Assembly: GCA_028023455.1 (NCBI GenBank)
Contig: JAQFVV010013292.1
Location: 62,001-126,000 of the forward strand
Length of the DNA stretch: 64,000 bases
Source: Epiperipatus broadwayi
Taxonomy: Eukaryota > Onychophora > Udeonychophora > Euonychophora > Peripatidae
Reading direction: 5' to 3'
Shown: piece by piece, positions 59,905-64,000 of the stretch
Layout of the letters: the number at the start of each line of letters is the position of its first letter
Position numbering within the stretch: the first letter of the stretch is position 1
Notes under the pieces: model-generated
What the model saw: the letters and a program-made list of their open reading frames with translations, nothing else
The model's database searches: none
Told to the model about the DNA's origin: nothing
Translations under genes and position numbers: made by a program

Positions 59905-60345
59905 AGGTATCACTGATGAGCTTTGGATTTGAGAGCACTGCATCTAGATCTTAGGATCTAGTGCAACTTCAAAACATCACAAGGGGACTGGTTTTTGAAA
60001 AAACAATGACACCAAAATGTATAAATACTGAACTTATTTCAGAACTATATGACTATACAAGTGAATAATCTTCTGTTCGAAACATTATGGTGGTTTCATC
60101 TTGGGCTCCTATTGTATAGATAACCAAATAGGTAAAAAGTGTTTGTTTGTGGGTTGCATTGTATCCTGATTTAGGTATTGTGCTCTCAAATTCAAGGCTC
60201 CTGGATAGGGTTTTTATGCACAAACCTTCCTGCATCCATTGTCTACAAAGGCTTGCACTGACTGGTGCTACTTTATGGAGTTTGGTACTCTTATTAACAG
60301 CATGTGTAAGCATATGAAATGGTGATTATGTGGTGTTTTCATGAG
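59905..60345. repeat. R-family copy 5 (head-to-head, hammerhead core deleted)
   Basis: The left part (59905-59985) is minus-oriented: GATGAGCTTTGGATTTGAGA, GCACTGCATCTAGATC. The right part (about 60000-60345) is plus-oriented, with GACACCAAAATGTATAAATA, TGTGCTCTCAAATTCAAGGC, then a direct jump to GGATAGGGTTTTTATGCACA, the terminus and the GTGATTATGTGGTG tail. The hammerhead segment between is absent. This is a third case of two R copies joined at their 5' sides. Confidence 0.65.
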
Positions 60346-61304
60346 ACTTATAAAAGAGATATACTTAATTTTCATCATGTAATTTGCCACCTAATTCAGC
60401 AGAACATTTAATATATTTCAATTAACAATTTATTTTCTAATGTTTGAATAATTGCGATCAGTATTTTACTAAAATTTAAATAATGTAATGTTATATAAGT
60501 GGGACTTTAAAAATGAACTGTTATTTCAAAAAATTTATTTAAAAATATTCATTGAAAGTGATAGCAATAGTAGAAATTAACTAACATGTGAATCTATTTT
60601 GTTATGATTGAATACAAACAAAAGTAGTGTATGTTGCTGACCATTAGCATTTGACACATAAATATGGAACAATTTTTTTTTTGACATAGTGACCTGTGTA
60701 AAAAGTTGCAGGATGTTGCTATGGTATGTACTACCCATCCTATTACTCAAGTCGCACTGTTACTTTCTAATAAAGCCTTAATACTTAAAAGAAGTATTCC
60801 TTAAAAACAATTGTTGTCTTGTGCCTAGTAATTAATAGAATAATAAAGCATTATGATTTTATTTGACCAGTTTTTCCCCATGAGAATATCCCTCAGGTGA
60901 ATTTTTTCCATTTAACATATAATGAAAAATGTCTAAAATAGAATTTATTGTCGACAGAATTCTCCAACATCTGCTAGGAAAGATATTAGCAAGCTTGATC
61001 ATTGTCAGAATATTGAGCATTTTTGCACATTCAGTTACTGACCATTATAAAATAATTATGAATTGACTGTAATGTGAAAAAAAAAATGTAAATCTGATTG
61101 GAACCTTAAAAACATTTAAGCCAGCTGAGATTCAAATTTAAGTTAAGCATATAGTAGATAGTGGCCATTTTAATAATCTCATTCTGATTTGTACTTTTAT
61201 TGTTAGTCAAAGGAAAGATGCTTTATTACATTGAGCAATATTTTTATATGTTTAGTAGCTATGTAATTTAATTAGATGTTTACAGTCAATTAGATGTGAT
61301 ATGT
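60346..61304. other. AT-rich intronic stretch
   Basis: No gene or recognisable repeat is seen. Confidence 0.3.
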
Positions 61305-61512
61305 TGAACTCTTTCCATCATCTATGAGTGAGTATTGCCAGTGTGAAGAATGGAAAATAATACTACTCAAAATGTTGTGTAATTACTAACCTATATTGTC
61401 TATTTGTGTGTTATTACTTAACAAGTTGTTTGTATTTGGAAAATTTAAATAAAGTTTAAAATTTTCTATACATTCAACATTCACTCATAGATGATGGAAA
61501 TACTCCAACCCA
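61305..61512 (+). repeat. tRNA-SINE tail, inverted pair
   Basis: The right part has TTTAAATAAAGTTTAAA and CATTCAACATTCACTCATAG, the tail of the SINE at 49640 and 52486. The left end (TTTCCATCATCTATGAGTGA, 61315-61334) is the reverse complement of its last bases, giving a hairpin-ended unit of about 190 bp without a clear tRNA head. Confidence 0.55.
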
Positions 61513-62879
61513 TCACATCTAATAATATACCATCATCGCAAACCTTCAGGCAAATTTTACAGTCAATATTTTGCGAAATTTGATATCCTTCAATTGTTCA
61601 AGGATATTAAACCATTTTAATGTCATAATTAACAGTATAATAGTAATACCATATGACTATCCTAGAGGGAGATAAAAATAATTGCAATATAATGTTATTA
61701 ACTTTTGCTCAACTTATTCAGTTCAGTTTGTAATGAGGATAATGGTTGCTTACTATTGAAGCTTATTAAGTTGATAGTTTATAATGTAATGCTGTACAAC
61801 CAGTTTTTAAAAATAGCAAATAATACTAGACAAGAGTATTTGTTTAAAAATTAGTTTTACTATTATGATTAGAAAGGCATGTATTCAAAATAATTTAAAA
61901 GTAGTATAAAAAAAAGTAGCATTAATATTTACACAATATTATCATATAGAAGTTCAGTACAATTTATTGAATAATAGTGTGAGAATACTCAATTCTCTAT
62001 AAATTTTAAGCACCATGAATTCTATTGTAAAAAATTTTGCAATCAGCATTTATTCAATATTATACAAAATAAAATTTAAAATGGTATTAGGATTTTTGTA
62101 TTATGGTCAAAGTGTGCTACAAATCAAGTGATCATAATGTATTAATGCTTATTTGTTAGCTAAGATTCAAATATAATAATTATAACAAATATGATTAATT
62201 ACCAGTCAATTAAATCAAAATAATATATCCATTGAAATCTCTTAAAAGAACCAATATTCAGATGTGGTAATCCATCCATTTGAAAATCAAAATTGTATAT
62301 GTGAGAACACAAATGTTTAGTGCATTGGGAAGGGAACTATTTCATCTCCATTTTTTATACTATTAATATCAGCGAAAGAACTTTGTAAAATGATTTATTT
62401 GTCAACCAAGCTGCGGTTATATAGCTTTGCAAAATAAATCTATGGCATGGGCAATTAGATTTGGGCTTACATCTGAAAGATACTGTAATAACAGTAGAAA
62501 TGTAGCTAAATTCAAGTTTCTAGATCATTTACCAGTTTTCATTTCTGATGCTTGGAACAAGAACTTTTAACCATTAAATTACTTGATTTATTTTACTGAA
62601 GAAATGATTTACATGATAAATATGTTGAAAATTTTTGGTACACAATATCGGGGAAATAGTGATTTTTTTTTTAAAAAAAGGGTCTCTTAAAGATAAACAT
62701 CAATTATATATTAAGCAGTTTTAGAGGATGATGAAAATTAAGCTGTGTAAAGTGGAAAGTACAAGCTGAATTCAACATTTTAAAATCGTAGTATTGGTAA
62801 CCAGGTGATAATTTGAGTATAGTTTGGACCAGTATAACATATCTACTACTTTTCAAGTTAATAAACATCACATGATCAC
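61513..62879. other. AT-rich intronic stretch
   Basis: No gene or recognisable repeat is seen. Confidence 0.3.
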
Positions 62880-62992
62880 CATTTCTTATGCTTGCTTATA
62901 ACTGTTATTAAAACAGGCAAAACTCTCCATACAGTACTGCCACTCAGTGCAAGCCAGAGTAATCAATGGATGCCAGAAGGCTTGTACTTTTC
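62880..62992 (-). repeat. R-family 3'-end fragment, minus orientation
   Basis: Very well preserved: GATCACCATTTCTTATGCTT, CAGGCAAAACTCTCCATACA, GTACTGCCACTCAGTGCAAG, CCAGAGTAATCAATGGATGC, CAGAAGGCTTGT. It ends before the hammerhead segment. It is a useful reference for the family's 3' end. Confidence 0.65.
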
Positions 62993-63494
62993 AAGTTCCA
63001 AAGCATTTGATACTAAGCATATTTTATCAGCTGTTATATGATTTTTAATCCTACCATTTAATGTTAATTGTTTAGATTTTTTTTTTTATTAATATATGTC
63101 TGGATTTTTAATATATTCAGATTATTAAATTTTAATTCAAAATATGGATATTGAAAGTACATTAAATTATATTCTGCATATTACTTTGTTTGCCAACAAC
63201 TACTAGTGGGTTTTGATTACTGTATATTAAAATCTTAACAGTTTAATTAAATGTTTTTCATATTTAGAACCTAAGTTTCAATATTCAAACGATTTTCTGT
63301 TTCAACATCATGGGTTTACTTTATCTTTTTTGACAGTTATATCATTTTGGTATTGTATCAGACATATAACATTTTTACAACAACAAAAAAAAATCTTAAT
63401 GTATATATTTACATTTAAGACAATAATGTCGTAGTTATTAACTGGATCTTGATTTTTCCATAGATTTTAAATAAGTTTTTTAAATCTTTTTTAG

Positions 63495-63523
63495 AAATGA
63501 ACCGGAGAGTATTGCTACAGAAG
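63495..63523 (+). CDS. TRIM-type gene, short downstream exon
   Basis: A 29-nt exon between TTTTTTAG and GTAAAT. Its first base completes the codon left open by the exon at 57539-57798 (AG plus A, arginine). It then reads NEPESIATE and ends in phase 1. It is acidic and flexible, without a domain. Support is splice sites and phase only. The next exon must lie beyond 64000. Confidence 0.5.
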
Positions 63524-64000
63524 GTAAATATTAACAACCTGTGACATATATATTTATGTTCATGTACTGTATGCATCTTTGCTTTTATCCTTGCATCAAG
63601 TTGAACATAGCTTTTAAACCAGAAAACTATTTCAACATTTTTTTCCTTGTGAAAAATTTCGTTTTAACATAGTTTTATATATTATCAGTGAAATAAGTAA
63701 TATTTAATGAAATGGAAAATTGCATAAGAAATTAAAAAGGAAATTTAAGCTAATGTCAGTCAGGCATATTAATAGGATCATTTCATAAATAGTAAAAAAA
63801 AATAAGGATAAATTGAAGACTTGATATGCGAATGTGGAGAAGTCTATAGAGGATTGATCGAATATATAAAATGGTAATGAATTTTTGTAGAGTGCATGGA
63901 GGAAATTGATTGGAGAGTTTGGTTGTAGGAAAACTGGATGTGTATATATTGAGATGGAACATACAAGGATAGAATTATCATGTTCAATGAAATGAATGAT
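63524..64000. other. Intronic sequence to the window end
   Basis: AT-rich; no further exon or repeat is recognised. Confidence 0.3.

Larger units (their letters stand above)
12179..63523 (+). other. Split gene for a TRIM/RBCC-type B-box coiled-coil protein (partial)
   Basis: Five exons on the plus strand join in phase: 12179-12213 (ends phase 2), 29652-29739 (enters 2, ends 0), 35434-35556 (0 to 0), 57539-57798 (0, ends 2) and 63495-63523 (enters 2, ends 1). All have AG acceptors and GT donors. Introns are about 17.4, 5.7, 22.0 and 5.7 kb and contain most of the mobile elements in the window. The joined product has a B-box zinc finger reading straight into a coiled coil, the order expected of TRIM proteins, many of which are RING-type E3 ubiquitin ligases. 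No RING or C-terminal domain (SPRY, FN3, filamin or NHL) is seen here, so the subfamily cannot be named. Other small exons in the 22-kb intron cannot be excluded. Confidence 0.72.

Noticed and set aside
60680-60735. Exon-like segment with TAG acceptor and GTATGT donor in the last intron
   Set aside because: Its 34-nt length would break the phase between the exons at 57539 and 63495.

Overview
The window is eukaryotic, intron-dominated DNA from an animal. It is strongly AT-rich (roughly 70-75% A+T by eye), has no long open reading frames and no operons, and is packed with decayed transposable elements. The mix of elements (Penelope-like elements with GIY-YIG domains, RTE-type LINEs ending in GATGAT, Ty3/Gypsy-like LTR elements, tRNA-derived SINEs, foldback elements) suggests an invertebrate with a large repeat-rich genome, perhaps an arthropod. 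I cannot place it more precisely.

The only host gene I can support is a split plus-strand gene. Its exons keep compatible reading phases over about 51 kb: 12179-12213, 29652-29739, 35434-35556, 57539-57798 and 63495-63523. The second and third exons together make a B-box zinc finger that reads into a coiled coil, so this is a TRIM/RBCC-type protein. The RING-encoding 5' part and the 3' end lie outside the window or were not found. A second short exon, 29549-29577, has the same phases as 12179-12213 and encodes a similar tail, so the two may be alternatives.

The rest reads as intron or 5' flank filled with repeats. Left part (1-12 kb): an LTR with a tRNA-Pro-like primer site on the minus strand (875-1122), a hammerhead-ribozyme motif (about 3006-3062), a palindrome (4716-4876), an LTR-element integrase tail (4987-5118), and the first copy of a dispersed repeat here called R (7977-8551). 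Middle (12-36 kb): a Penelope-like fragment inside a tandem repeat (12.9-14.3 kb), a second R copy (16.5 kb), a 1.6-kb duplicated segment (16966-18590 and 23025-29458) whose second copy carries a Gypsy-like LTR element (24243-29143), a minus-strand gag-protease remnant (19.05-21.3 kb), a 5'-truncated RTE LINE with target-site duplication (22187-23024), more R copies, a foldback element (31771-32141) and a multi-palindrome element (32818-33718). Right part (36-64 kb): mostly featureless AT-rich DNA, with Penelope remnants (44.3-45.4 and 50.6-52.4 kb), a larger RTE copy (46.7-49.4 kb), tRNA-derived SINEs, a TIR element (55286-55478) and the last two exons.

The most striking observation is a set of seven sequences that fold like type I hammerhead ribozymes with very short stem III. 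Four are in R copies with paired changes in their stems, one is near 3 kb with a perfect catalytic core, one is in the 32-kb foldback, and one lies downstream of a Penelope GIY-YIG domain. This matches what is known of Penelope-associated hammerheads and animal retrozymes. The R family looks like a non-autonomous hammerhead-bearing retroelement, which is inference.
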